64,000 bases of DNA. Source: Actinopolyspora lacussalsi. GTDB lineage: Bacteria; Actinomycetota; Actinomycetes; Mycobacteriales; Pseudonocardiaceae. Each line of letters starts with the position of its first letter. Within the stretch, counting starts at the first letter, position 1. A model generated the notes under the pieces. It worked only from the letters and a program-made list of their open reading frames with translations, was not told where the DNA came from and did no database searches. The stretch spans positions 4,092,001 through 4,156,000 of the forward strand of contig JAURUC010000001.1 in the NCBI GenBank assembly GCA_030803735.1, given 5' to 3'. A program made the translations under genes and the position numbers. Shown one piece after another: positions 18,248 to 26,929 of this stretch.

Positions 18248-19753
18248 GTGACCGTCGAGTTCCGCCAACCGGAGGAGCGCGTTGTCGATCGCGTGCACCA
18301 CGACCGGGCGGCGGCGGGCAACGCCGCCGTGGCGGACGAGGCGATCCGGGTGCTGCGCGAGACGCTGTCCGGCACCGCCCCACTGGATCGGCTGCTGCTC
18401 AAGGCCGCGGCGGGTGCGGGAAAGTCCTTCATCCTGCGGAAGCTGGTGGCCGATGCCGTAGAGCGGCCCGAATGCGACCGCGTGGTCATCACCGCCTTCA
18501 CGAACAAGCAGATCCACCCGCTCGCGGCAGCGCTGGGACGGCTCCTCGGGGCGGATCGGGTCTGCCTGTTCGTCGGCAAGGACCGTTACCAGGAGGTTCC
18601 CGAGGAGGCGAGTTCCCACTCGACCGTGGTCAGCAAGGCTTCGGACATCCCTGCCGAGTGCGAGGTGGTGATCTCGACCGCGCACCGGCTCGGTACGCCC
18701 CGGGAGCTGGACCGGCTGGCCGAACATCTCGGCCCCGGGCACAACGGCGAGACCGTGTTCGACGTGCTGTTCGTCGACGAGGCGTGGCAGCTGCCGCACC
18801 ACCGGTTCGACAGGGTGGCGAAGGCGGCCCCGATCACGGTCGGGGTCGGTGACGTGGGGCAGCTCCCGCCGCTGGAGGTGGGCGCGAACCCGTGGCGGGG
18901 CGACCCGGGGTTCAACCCCTACCGCGCATGGCCCACCGACTACGACGGAGACGAACGCACCTGGTCCGTCGAACTACCGGCGGTCTGGCGGCCCGCCGCC
19001 GGTCACCTCGAACTGTGGCGGGCGTTCTACCCCGAGTGGAAGGAGCTCGACTGCGTTGCGGCGCCGGGGGACAGGGCGCTGGTCGCCGAGGAGCTCTCCG
19101 GCGAGTCGGCCGCGATCTGGCGGCAGGTCGGTACCGGCGTGCCGACGCTGCTCGAGGTCGACGGGCTGCCCGAGCCGGAGGCGGCCGATGTGGACCCGCC
19201 GCTGCTGGCTACCGTCGAGTCGCTGCTCGACGAACTGTTCGCCGCCGGGTTCGTGCTCGAACACGCCGAGTACGACGGCGAGGGTGCTCCGACTGGGAAC
19301 ACGCTCACGGCACGTCCGGGGGAGGGATCCGGTGACCCGCTGGTCGCGATCCTGGCTACGCGCAACCAGGCGGTGGACGACGCCACCGATGTCGCCGAGC
19401 GGCTGCGGAGGAAGTACTCGCTGCGCGAGAGCGAGGTCGTGGCCTCGACGGTCGACTCGTGGCAGGGACAGACCAACCGCCTCACGGTCGCGATTCACCC
19501 GTTGAGCGGGGCCTCGCGGCTGGACGAGTTCAACTCGGCCTTCGGCAGGTTGGCCGTGACCTGCACGCGCGCCACCCACGGGCTGCTGATGCTCACCCGG
19601 CCCGGCATCGACGGGCTGCTCGGCGAGGCCCCGGTCCGGCCCGGAACCCCGTTCGGGGAGCCGGGCAACCGGCACCTGCCGCGCCAGACCCACCAGCGCA
19701 TCCTCGGCACCTTCGCGCGCGGCACGCTCACCACGGGCTCCGACCAGGAGTAG
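18248..19753 (+). CDS. SF1 (UPF1-like) helicase
   Basis: A 501-residue superfamily 1 helicase: Walker A KAAAGAGKS at 52-60, motif Ia ITAFTNKQ at 81-88, Walker B FVDEAW at 175-180, motif III VGDVGQLPP, motif V VDSWQGQT near 400-410, and motif VI VTCTRATHG. Motif order and the DEAW box fit UPF1/DUF2075-type SF1 enzymes. The start is GTG at 18248, 25 nt after the nuclease-like gene; a CTGGAGTGAC sequence occurs twice between them (18215 and 18235 areas). The pair looks like a co-translated two-component machine; substrate and partner are unknown. Confidence 0.8.
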   Translation: MTVEFRQPEERVVDRVHHDRAAAGNAAVADEAIRVLRETLSGTAPLDRLLLKAAAGAGKSFILRKLVADAVERPECDRVVITAFTNKQIHPLAAALGRLLGADRVCLFVGKDRYQEVPEEASSHSTVVSKASDIPAECEVVISTAHRLGTPRELDRLAEHLGPGHNGETVFDVLFVDEAWQLPHHRFDRVAKAAPITVGVGDVGQLPPLEVGANPWRGDPGFNPYRAWPTDYDGDERTWSVELPAVWRPAAGHLELWRAFYPEWKELDCVAAPGDRALVAEELSGESAAIWRQVGTGVPTLLEVDGLPEPEAADVDPPLLATVESLLDELFAAGFVLEHAEYDGEGAPTGNTLTARPGEGSGDPLVAILATRNQAVDDATDVAERLRRKYSLRESEVVASTVDSWQGQTNRLTVAIHPLSGASRLDEFNSAFGRLAVTCTRATHGLLMLTRPGIDGLLGEAPVRPGTPFGEPGNRHLPRQTHQRILGTFARGTLTTGSDQE

Positions 19754-19842
19754 GGGAGGCGCTGTTCGTGCGACTCCCAGTAGTGTTCTTCCGCCCGTTC
19801 CGCCTGCCGAACAACCGAACCATCCACAGTGGCCTTACCACG

Positions 19843-20205
19843 TCACGCGGCTGACGTAGTCGGTTTTCCGCGCCCCCAGTAGAACGGCCCAGAGGTGGGG
19901 CGCACCTCGACGTCCCAGCCGAGTCGGACCAGGCGGTCCTGCAGCTCGGCGGGTTCGTGCGGCACCTTCACCGCCCGGTGCTGGGTACCGTCGCTCAGTC
20001 TGCGGCGGATGGTCGACGACTCCTCGCCCTCGATCAGCTCGTCGGCGGTACAGTCCGCTCCCGCGCCACGCGCAGCATCTCGGGGGAGGAGTCGACGGCG
20101 GTCAGCGTGCTCGCGTGCCGCGCCAGCTCCGGGGTCCACGTGCCCGGCCCGCACGCCAGTTCCAGCACGTCACCGCTGGGCGCGAAAACTCGGCAATCAC
20201 CGCTA
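19843..20205 (-). pseudogene. Decayed SAM-dependent methyltransferase
   Basis: On the minus strand, 20158-20169 encodes motif I context VLELACGPGTWTPELARHA and continues to ..EMLRVARER; then the frame breaks and resumes in another frame as ELIEGEESSTIRRRLSDG to KVPHEPAELQDRLVRLGW and a C-terminal FYWGRG. These are the first and last parts of a class I methyltransferase; the ~80 residues in between and the start are missing. It is therefore a pseudogene with an internal deletion and frameshift, probably without function. Confidence 0.7.
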
Positions 20206-20301
20206 CTCGCGCGACTGTCGCGGCTCGGCGCCTCGGCGCGGCCGACTCGTGGCAGGCCCGACCATCGGGCGATTGTCGGTTCCGCGCGCTAGATTCGCCG
20301 C

Positions 20302-20736
20302 ATGGAACAGCGGATCAGCCTGGTCACCCTTGGCGTCACAGACCTGCGGCGCGCCAAGGAGTTCTACGAGCGATTGGGGTGGCGGGGACAGGAACTCGAA
20401 CGGACCGTCTTCTTCCGCACCCCCGGAGGCGCCTTCGTGCTCTGGGGCAGGGACGAGCTCGCGGCCGACACCGGCCTCACCGGTGAGCGCGACGGCGGGT
20501 TCGGCGGTGTCTGCCTCGCGCACAACGTTCGTACCGAAGCGGAGGTCGACGAGGTACTGGAAACCGCGCGGCAGGCGGGTGCCACGGTGACCCGGCCCGC
20601 CGCCGAGACGTTCTACGGCGGCTACGCCGGGGTGTTCACCGACCTCGACGGGCACGCCTGGGAGATCGCGTACAACCCGGGCTTCCCGATCGCCGAGGAC
20701 GGCACGATCACCATTCCCGATCTCGGCTCCCAGTAG
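20302..20736 (+). CDS. VOC-family (glyoxalase/bleomycin-resistance-like) protein
   Basis: A 144-residue single-chain VOC fold: ISLVTLGVTDLRRAKEFYER (residues 5-24) is the first beta-alpha unit, and a second repeat follows at ~72-130, ending TDLDGHAWEIAYNPGF, which contains the typical metal-binding Glu near the last strand. Function within VOC (isomerase, dioxygenase-like or resistance binding protein) cannot be read from sequence. TAGATT at 20291-20296 just upstream of ATG 20302 resembles a -10 box, suggesting a very short or absent 5' UTR. Confidence 0.85.
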   Translation: MEQRISLVTLGVTDLRRAKEFYERLGWRGQELERTVFFRTPGGAFVLWGRDELAADTGLTGERDGGFGGVCLAHNVRTEAEVDEVLETARQAGATVTRPAAETFYGGYAGVFTDLDGHAWEIAYNPGFPIAEDGTITIPDLGSQ

Positions 20737-20812
20737 TCCCGCGGCCCCAGCAGTCCTGCGCCACGAGTGGTTCACCGGAAGTGATCACCACGTACGACCG
20801 GAACCGAACCGC

Positions 20813-21832
20813 TCACTCGCGGGGTTTGAGCCGCGCGTTGGGAAGCTCCGGAGCGGGCAGGGTCTCCTCCCACTGCGTCGGAAATCGGCCGTACTGCCCC
20901 GACTCCCCGTACTGTCCCGACTCCACGGAATCCCGGTATTCCCCGGAATCCGGTTGCTCGCGTTCGTGCTGCCACCGCTCGCGGAACGCCGCGATCTCCT
21001 CGTGACTGCGCCCGATGAAGTTCCACCACATCACGATTCGTTCGCCGAGCGGTTGCCCGCCGAGCAGCAGCACCCGTGCCCGCTCAGCCGCTCCCGCACG
21101 CAACGTGAGCCGTTCCGGCCCGGTGTCCTGGCAGACCAGCTCGCCCGCGCTCGCGGCCGCACCGGCCACGGTCACCTCGCCGGTGTCGACGAGCACGCCG
21201 TGCTCGAAACCCGACTCGATCGCCAGGTCCAGGCTCCCGCCGGGCGGTAGCGTGATCTCGGCACCGAGCAGCGGGGTGTAGGTCGACACCGGCGAGGTCT
21301 GCCCGAGCAGGCTGCCCAGGAAGACCGACACGCGCGCGCCGTCCCGCTCCAGGGCCGGCGGTGCGTAGTTGTCGAACGCCGCGTCGGTGAACCGGTGCCG
21401 TTCGGGCAGCGCCACCCAGAGCTGCGCCCCGTGCAGCACGCTCGTGTCCGATGTGGAGTACTCCGAGTGGGCGATGCCCGAGCCCGCAGTCATCAGGTTG
21501 AGCTCACCCGGCCGGACGAGGGCGTGCGTTCCGAGCGTGTCGCGGTGCTCGACCTCGCCGCTGAACAACCACGAGACGGTCTGCAGCCCGGTGTGCGGGT
21601 GGCCGGGAACCCGCATGCCACCTGTCCCGGACACGTCGTCGGGGCCGTAGTGGTCGACGAAGCACCACGCTCCGATCAACGACCGCGCCCGTTGCGGCAG
21701 CGTGCGGCGCACCGTCATCGCCCTCGGCCCGCCCAGCGGGACCTCGCGGGGCCGCAGCAGCCACGCCCGCCCTGCCTGGTCGTCGGCGTTGGTGCAGGTC
21801 AGCTCGGTCGGCGCTGTTTCGAGGTTGCTCAT
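20813..21832 (-). CDS. Pirin-family cupin protein
   Basis: The 339-residue protein has two cupin domains. The N-terminal pirin signature FVDHYGPDDV and PGHPHTGLQTVSWLFSGEVE supply the conserved metal-binding histidines and glutamate; further histidines follow in GSGIAHSEYS. The C-terminal domain (from about residue 190) is the pirin C-cupin with GERIVMWWNFIGRS. The tail contains irregular SGQYG/ESGQYG units (~residues 305-325). Known pirins act as quercetinase-like dioxygenases or transcription cofactors; the role here is unknown. ATG at 21832 is chosen as the conserved-length start. Confidence 0.88.
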   Translation of the reverse strand: MSNLETAPTELTCTNADDQAGRAWLLRPREVPLGGPRAMTVRRTLPQRARSLIGAWCFVDHYGPDDVSGTGGMRVPGHPHTGLQTVSWLFSGEVEHRDTLGTHALVRPGELNLMTAGSGIAHSEYSTSDTSVLHGAQLWVALPERHRFTDAAFDNYAPPALERDGARVSVFLGSLLGQTSPVSTYTPLLGAEITLPPGGSLDLAIESGFEHGVLVDTGEVTVAGAAASAGELVCQDTGPERLTLRAGAAERARVLLLGGQPLGERIVMWWNFIGRSHEEIAAFRERWQHEREQPDSGEYRDSVESGQYGESGQYGRFPTQWEETLPAPELPNARLKPRE

Positions 21833-21897
21833 CTTCTTCTCATGTCCCCTGTTGGATTCCGCTCGTGTTCCACCCGAGTGTGCGGCATAGTGGCGGA

Positions 21898-22260
21898 ATG
21901 TCCGAGGAACAGCGTGGCAGCACACCGGCCGAGAACCCTCCGTCCGAGGTTTCGGTGCTCGACGTGCCGTCCCGGCACCGCTACGAGATCAGCGTCGACG
22001 GCGTGCGAGCGGGGCTCACGCGGTATCTCGATCGCGGGAACCAGCGGGTCTTCGTGCACACCGAGATCGACGGCGACTTCGCCGGTCGTGGCCTGGGCAG
22101 CGAGCTGATCTCGGGCGCGCTGCGGCGGACGCGTGCGGCCGGGATGCGGATCACCGCCGTCTGCCCGTTCGTGGCCAGGTACCTCGACAACCACCACGAC
22201 TTCGACGACATCCGGGATCCGGTCACCCCGGACGTGCTGGCCGCCGTGCGGTCGGAGTAA
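21898..22260 (+). CDS. GNAT-like N-acetyltransferase, YidJ type
   Basis: The 120-residue product has the small GNAT-like fold of the YidJ/Gcn5-related group: RYEISVDGVRAGLTRY beta hairpin, then TEIDGDFAGRGLGSELISGA, where GRGLGS is the acetyl-CoA pyrophosphate-binding loop, and a conserved CPFVARYL segment. It is diverged from and divergently oriented to the pirin gene, with 65 nt between. ATG at 21898 is the first good start; CATAGTGG just upstream could be a -10 region. Confidence 0.8.
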   Translation: MSEEQRGSTPAENPPSEVSVLDVPSRHRYEISVDGVRAGLTRYLDRGNQRVFVHTEIDGDFAGRGLGSELISGALRRTRAAGMRITAVCPFVARYLDNHHDFDDIRDPVTPDVLAAVRSE

Positions 22261-22445
22261 TATCGAGATCGTTCGCCGCTGCGTAGCTCGCGTACGTGCG
22301 GCCGCTCCGTGAATCCCGGAGAGTCTCCTCGCAGCACGGTTCAGAAGCGGACATCTCGTAGTCCGCCCACCGTGATCCCGATCGGCAGCATCCTGCTTAC
22401 ACCCCGTTCTTCACGCACGTCCCGGAACGGCAAGGGAGGGTTTCG

Positions 22446-23021
22446 GTGATCGAGGACGACACCGGCCGGTTCTTCGTGGTGACCGGCGGGCCCGGCTCGG
22501 GCAAGACCACGTTGCTGGACGAGCTCGCGCGCAGCGGCCTTGCCACCACGCCCGAGGCCGGTCGCGCCGTGATCCGTGACCAGACGACTGTCGGTGGAGC
22601 AGCACTGCCCTGGGGCGATCGTGCGCTGTTCGCCGAGTTGATGCTCTCGTGGGAGATGCGCTCCCACCACTGGGCAAGGCAGCGTCAGGGGGTCGTGCTC
22701 TTCGATCGTGGTGTTCCCGATGTGCTCGGGTACCTACGGCTCACCGGAACGGCGGTCCCGGAACACGTTCACGCCGCGGCTGAGAAGTTTCGTTACAACC
22801 ACCGGGTTTTCGTGGCTCCGCCCTGGCCGGAGATCTTCGATCGGGACGAGCAACGTCGGCAGGATCCCGCCGAAGCAGAGCGCACCCACGAGATGATGGT
22901 CGAAACCTACACCGAGCTCGGATACGAACTAGTCACGCTTCCCCGCGTCGATCCGCAGGCCCGCGCCGATTTCGTCCTCCAAGAGCTAGACACGGCCGCT
23001 TACGCGGAGCGAAATCCCTGA
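22446..23021 (+). CDS. AAA-family ATPase, nucleotide kinase-like
   Basis: The 191-residue protein has Walker A GGPGSGKTT at 14-22, a Walker B-like VVLFDRGVPD (~78-87), and an arginine-rich lid region (DRDEQRRQDPAE). This is the AAA_28 group of small P-loop proteins resembling nucleoside or cofactor kinases. GTG at 22446 has GGGAGGG seven bases upstream. Neighbours give no substrate clue. The gap 22261-22445 before it holds nothing recognisable. Confidence 0.8.
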   Translation: MIEDDTGRFFVVTGGPGSGKTTLLDELARSGLATTPEAGRAVIRDQTTVGGAALPWGDRALFAELMLSWEMRSHHWARQRQGVVLFDRGVPDVLGYLRLTGTAVPEHVHAAAEKFRYNHRVFVAPPWPEIFDRDEQRRQDPAEAERTHEMMVETYTELGYELVTLPRVDPQARADFVLQELDTAAYAERNP

Positions 23022-23157
23022 ACTGCCATCACCTCGACACTAGCGGAGTTCGGCCCTGATCGTTCTCCGCCCAGTTGGGAAGACGAGCTTCGTTCCCCTG
23101 TGTCTCCTCCGAGCCGTTTCGGCCACCGCAATCGTATAGACCTGTCCAAAATCAGAG

Positions 23158-23364
23158 GTGCAAGACGCGCTGTTGCTGCTCACGGGCCACGGCGAGCCCG
23201 CCGCCTTCCGGGAGGACTTGGTCGCTGTGCGACCGGACGCACGCGGCGATGGCGACTTGCTCATCGAGGCTTCGGCCGGAACGGGCCGGGGCTCGGCGAC
23301 GGCCGGTGAAATCCCTGACCCCGAGAACATCAAAGCGCCGATCCGGGGCATGCTGTCCTCGTGA
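23158..23364 (+). CDS. Small hypothetical protein upstream of phzF-like gene
   Basis: A 68-codon frame starting at GTG 23158 ends in a stop that overlaps the GTG start of the PhzF-like gene by one base (GTGA), consistent with translational coupling. The sequence (QDALLLLTGHGEPAAF...) matches no family I know. It may be a real leader peptide or small protein, or chance. Confidence 0.25.
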   Translation: MQDALLLLTGHGEPAAFREDLVAVRPDARGDGDLLIEASAGTGRGSATAGEIPDPENIKAPIRGMLSS

Positions 23365-24227
23365 CGGACGTGCTGCGCATCAGCGCCTTCCCCGCGCCTT
23401 CCGCGCGGAACGGTGGAAATCCCGCCGGAGTCGTTCTCGACGCGGCCGGGCTCGACGAGACCGCGATGCTCGCGATCGCCGCCGAGACCGGCTACTCGGA
23501 AACGGCGTTCGTGCTCGACATCCAGGAGCCCGCGGAGGCCAACGGTCCCGGGAGGGTCCGCATCCGCTATTTCTCGCCCACCGCGGAAGTGCCGTTCTGC
23601 GGCCATGCGACGGTCGCCACCGCCGTGGCACTCGCCGACCGCCACGGCACCGGGCTGTTGCTGTTCGACACAGCGGTCGGCGAGGTCGCCATCGAAACCG
23701 CCGAGACGGCGAATGGTGAGACCACCGCCTCCTTCACCAGCGTCGAACCCTCGGTGACGCCGATGGACGACGACGTCGTCGACCGGTTGCTGTCGTTGCT
23801 CGGTCTCGCTCGGGCCGATCTCGATCCGGCCTACCCGCCCCGGCTGTCGTTCGCCGGAAACGTCCATCCGGTCATCGTCCTGGGCAGCCGCGAGACCTTC
23901 GACTCGTTCGACTTCGATCCGTCGCGGCTGCGAGAACTGATGGACGAACACGGCTGGGCGGCTACGGTGACCGTGCTGTCCCCCTTGGGGGAGAGCGAGT
24001 TCGCCGCACGCAACCTTTTCCCGGTCGGCGACATCACGGAAGATCCGGCAACCGGCGCCGCAGCGGCGGCGACAGGGGCGTACCTGAGAGCTATCGGTGC
24101 GGTAAAGCCGCCGGCACAGCTCCGGATCCAGCAGGGCGATCACGTCGGGCGTCCGAGCCTGCTGCGAGTGACGGTGCCCGGGTCGGGAGGCATCGTCGTT
24201 ACGGGTGGTGCGGCGCGGATCGAATGA
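23361..24227 (+). CDS. PhzF-family isomerase
   Basis: The 288-residue product has the PhzF fold: N-terminal FPAPSARNGGNPAGVVL with the conserved NPAGV, ETGYSETAFV near 45-54 containing the catalytic Glu position of PhzF, and SPTAEVPFCGHATVA, the family signature, near 77-91; the second half repeats the fold with GDITEDPATGAAAAATGAYL. PhzF relatives are diaminopimelate-epimerase-like isomerases; most, like this one, lie outside phenazine clusters and have unknown substrates. Start GTG at 23361. Confidence 0.88.
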   Translation: MTDVLRISAFPAPSARNGGNPAGVVLDAAGLDETAMLAIAAETGYSETAFVLDIQEPAEANGPGRVRIRYFSPTAEVPFCGHATVATAVALADRHGTGLLLFDTAVGEVAIETAETANGETTASFTSVEPSVTPMDDDVVDRLLSLLGLARADLDPAYPPRLSFAGNVHPVIVLGSRETFDSFDFDPSRLRELMDEHGWAATVTVLSPLGESEFAARNLFPVGDITEDPATGAAAAATGAYLRAIGAVKPPAQLRIQQGDHVGRPSLLRVTVPGSGGIVVTGGAARIE

Positions 24228-24304
24228 TCCCCGAGCGGCGCTGACCACGACTGGAGGCGTGCGCTGCGCAGACGTCTCCACGGCCCACGGTAGGCCCCCA
24301 GGGT

Positions 24305-24335
24305 AGGCCGGGCACCCGCACGGTGCCCCTGGCCT
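24305..24335. terminator. Bidirectional terminator between convergent genes
   Basis: A strong inverted repeat (AGGCC-GGGCACC, loop CGCAC, GGTGCCC-CT-GGCCT) lies between the PhzF-like gene and the convergent RidA gene and is followed by TTTCCC on the plus strand. Its position and stem fit a shared terminator. Confidence 0.7.
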
Positions 24336-24356
24336 TTCCCTCGTTCGGAGTCGGAG

Positions 24357-24827
24357 CTACTCGATGGACAAGATCAACTCGACCTCGACGGGTGAGTCGA
24401 ACGGCAGTACGGCCATTCCCACCGCTGAACGCGCGTGAACTCCCGCATCGCCGAAGATCTCCCCGAGAACCTCGGAGGCACCGTTGATAACGGCCGCTTG
24501 CCCGGTGAAGGACGGGTCCGAGGCCACGAATCCCACGACCTTGACGACGCGGGTGATCCGGTCGAGCGATCCGATGACGCTCTTCGCCGCGGCCAACGCG
24601 TTGAGGGCGCACCTGCGGGCGTACTCCTTGGCGTCCTCGGCCGTCACGAGGTCGGCGCCCTCGCCTACTTTGCCGGTCTCCGGCAGTGCCCCGTCGACCA
24701 TGGGCAGCTGGCCGGAGACGTGGACGTGGTTACCGTCGACTACCGCGGGTGTGTAGGCGGCGAGCGGTGGGACGACGACGGGGAGCTCGATCCCGAGTTC
24801 GGCAAGGCGAGCGTCGATCCTCGACAA
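24357..24827 (-). CDS. RidA-family protein
   Basis: The 156-residue protein matches the RidA/YjgF family: GNHVHVSGQLPMVDG near 30-45, a central CALNALAAAKS helix, and VVKVVGFVASDPSFTG and PVEVELILSIE, which supply the ligand pocket. Family members hydrolyse reactive enamine/imine intermediates of PLP enzymes. The variant with ~155 residues belongs to the longer RidA-like subgroup, so substrate is uncertain. Start is TTG at 24827, supported by GAAGGAG eight bases upstream. Confidence 0.87.
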   Translation of the reverse strand: MSRIDARLAELGIELPVVVPPLAAYTPAVVDGNHVHVSGQLPMVDGALPETGKVGEGADLVTAEDAKEYARRCALNALAAAKSVIGSLDRITRVVKVVGFVASDPSFTGQAAVINGASEVLGEIFGDAGVHARSAVGMAVLPFDSPVEVELILSIE

Positions 24828-25141
24828 CAGTCGATCTCCTTCGGCTTTTCGGATGTCACCTGAGCGGTGCTCGCAGGGTACTCCGGGCGTTTCGTCGGAT
24901 GGATCGGCGCTGTCGGCCTCCGAGTCGGCCGAGTATCGCGCGGCGAGTGTTCACGGTGCCCGGGCACTGGTCACACGTGGCAGTGACGTTCGGAGTCCGG
25001 TACGAGTCGCAAGCGGCTCCTGCCAGCTCGCCCGTTGGCCGGAGTTCGGCCCCGCGCGGAACGCTCTCGCGGAACGGCGCCGTGCAGGACTTGGCTCCGG
25101 TCTTCGTTCGGAAGTCCCGCGTGTCGCGTGTTAGGCTGTTA

Positions 25142-25157
25142 TAGACAGACCGGTCTA
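25142..25157. promoter_or_regulatory. Palindromic operator upstream of oxidoreductase gene
   Basis: TAGAC-N6-GTCTA contains the perfect palindrome AGACCGGTCT (25147-25156) and lies 18 bases before the ATG of the oxidoreductase gene. The shape resembles operators of TetR-type regulators, such as the TAGAC/GTCTA NemR box that controls electrophile and quinone reductases. No such regulator gene lies within 10 kb, so a trans-acting TetR protein elsewhere is inferred. Confidence 0.6.
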
Positions 25158-25174
25158 ATCATTAAGGGTGCACG

Positions 25175-26212
25175 ATGCGCGCTGTGCTGCTCACGGGCCA
25201 CGGTGGTCCCGAGAAGCTCGAACACCGCGACGAGGTGGTGACCCCGGAACCCGGACCAGGGCAGCTGCTCGTCCGGGTCGGTGCCGGTGCCCTGAACAAC
25301 ACCGACATCTGGACCAGGGAGGGCGCCTACGGCCTCCCCGGCGACCCCACCGCGCTCGCCGGGTGGCGCGGGCCGATCTCGTTCCCCCGCATCCAGGGTG
25401 GGGACGTGGCTGGAGTGGTCGAATCGGTCGGTTCCGGAGTGCCGAGTGAGTGCGTCGGGCGCCGTGTGCTGGTCGATCCGGCCGAATACCGCGATGAAGG
25501 CCCTCATGCCCCGCCGGTCGGTCTGCTGGGCAGTGAGTACGACGGTGGATTCGCCGAGTACGTGCTCGTCGCCGACCGGCAGGCCCACGACGTGACCGAC
25601 TCGCCGCTGTCGGACGAGGAGCTGGCCGCGCTACCGATCGCCTACGGCACCGCGATGGGCATGTTGGAACGCGCCGGAGTGGCTTCGGGCGAGAGGATCC
25701 TGGTCACCGGGGCGTCCGGCGGGGTGGGGCTGGCCGTGGTCCAGCTGGCCGCCGCTCGCGGAGCGGAAGTGCTGGCGATCACCAGCGGCGGCAAGGAGGC
25801 CGAGGTCCGTGCTGCCGGGGCTAACCGGGTGGCGCTGCGGGACGCCGCCGATCTCACCGACCGGGTGTGGGAGTTCGCTCCCGAGGGGCTCGACGCGGTG
25901 GCCGACGTCGTCGGCGGCCCGCAGCTGGCACGCCTGCTGCCGCTGCTGCGGGACGACGGCCGCTGCGTCGTCGCCGGGGCCATCGCCCAGGCGGTGATCG
26001 AATTCGACCTGCGCCGGTTGTACCTGCACAACCTCAGCCTGATCGGCTCATCGATGCACACCCGCACGCACTTCGCCGAGCTCGTGGCTGCCGCACGCTC
26101 CGGCCGACCGCGCCCGCGCGTCGCGGAGCGCTACTCGCTCGACGAGATCCATTCGGCACAGCGGCGGTTCCGCGAGGGCGATTACGTCGGCAAGATCGTG
26201 GTGGTGCCGTAG
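25175..26212 (+). CDS. MDR-family NADPH:quinone-type oxidoreductase
   Basis: A 345-residue medium-chain dehydrogenase/reductase lacking zinc-ligand cysteines of classical alcohol dehydrogenases. The N-terminal GroES-like domain (residues 1-~150) contains GALNNTDIWTREG and RIQGGDVAGVVESVG; the Rossmann part has LVTGASGGVGLAVVQLAAARG (residues ~171-191), where GASGGVG binds the NADPH pyrophosphate, and the C-terminal RVAERYSLDEIHSAQRRF. Members reduce quinones or enones. A TetR-type palindrome directly upstream suggests inducible expression. Start ATG 25175, with AAGGG upstream. Confidence 0.88.
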   Translation: MRAVLLTGHGGPEKLEHRDEVVTPEPGPGQLLVRVGAGALNNTDIWTREGAYGLPGDPTALAGWRGPISFPRIQGGDVAGVVESVGSGVPSECVGRRVLVDPAEYRDEGPHAPPVGLLGSEYDGGFAEYVLVADRQAHDVTDSPLSDEELAALPIAYGTAMGMLERAGVASGERILVTGASGGVGLAVVQLAAARGAEVLAITSGGKEAEVRAAGANRVALRDAADLTDRVWEFAPEGLDAVADVVGGPQLARLLPLLRDDGRCVVAGAIAQAVIEFDLRRLYLHNLSLIGSSMHTRTHFAELVAAARSGRPRPRVAERYSLDEIHSAQRRFREGDYVGKIVVVP

Positions 26213-26270
26213 CCGACGTTCCCGCTTCGGTTTTCGCGGGCGATCGGGTGTCCCGTACGACCGAGGGTGC

Positions 26271-26783
26271 TCATTCCCCGACCTCGCCGTCGATCAGTTC
26301 GCGGACTATGTCTAGGTGCCCGAGGTGGCGGGCGTACTCCTGCACCAGGTGGAACAGGATCCGTTCCAGGCTCGCCGGTTCCTCGCCGTCCCATGCGTCA
26401 CCGGCGCTTCCTGTATCGGAGAGCTCGTGGGCTCGTATGATCGCGTCGCTGCGCCCGGCCTGCTCGTGTAGCGAGCTCACGAGCTCGTCCAACGTCTCGT
26501 CGTCCGGGACGTACCAGCGTCCTTCCGACCACTCCGGCCACGGTGGTCCGACGTGCTCACCGCCGAATCGCCACACCAACCACCTGCGTTCGACGTTGGT
26601 GAGGTGCTTCAGCAGCGCGATCGGGCTCCAACCGGACGGCAGCCTGCTGGAGCGCAGCTCCTCCTCCGGAATCCCGCGCAGCTTGTCCACCAGCGCCGCG
26701 CGGAAGTAGTCGAGATACCCGACGAACACCTCGGTTCGGGATTCGCGGGAATCGGTTGGTTCCGGGAACGGCGGTCTCGTCAT
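26271..26783 (-). CDS. DinB-superfamily (DUF664) protein
   Basis: The 170-residue protein has the DinB/DUF664 four-helix bundle: SGWSPIALLKHLTNVERRWLV with the first metal-binding His (H62 region), and ILFHLVQEYARHLGHLDIVRE near the end, with two histidines that complete the site. Actinobacterial DUF664 proteins are often mycothiol-dependent, which is an inference here. It is convergent with the oxidoreductase gene; the 58-bp gap has only a weak CCCGC/GCGGG hairpin. Confidence 0.87.
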   Translation of the reverse strand: MTRPPFPEPTDSRESRTEVFVGYLDYFRAALVDKLRGIPEEELRSSRLPSGWSPIALLKHLTNVERRWLVWRFGGEHVGPPWPEWSEGRWYVPDDETLDELVSSLHEQAGRSDAIIRAHELSDTGSAGDAWDGEEPASLERILFHLVQEYARHLGHLDIVRELIDGEVGE

Positions 26784-26929
26784 GGTCGGCAGTCTTCCAC
26801 CACGCCGACGTGCGATCCACTGTGTACTCGAAACTGCTCGTGGAACCGCCCCGGCTACCGGGACTGGGGTCGCGCCTCGCGGGGCCTCGGGTCCGAGTAG
26901 AACCGAGAACCGGAACTATCCTCACCCGC

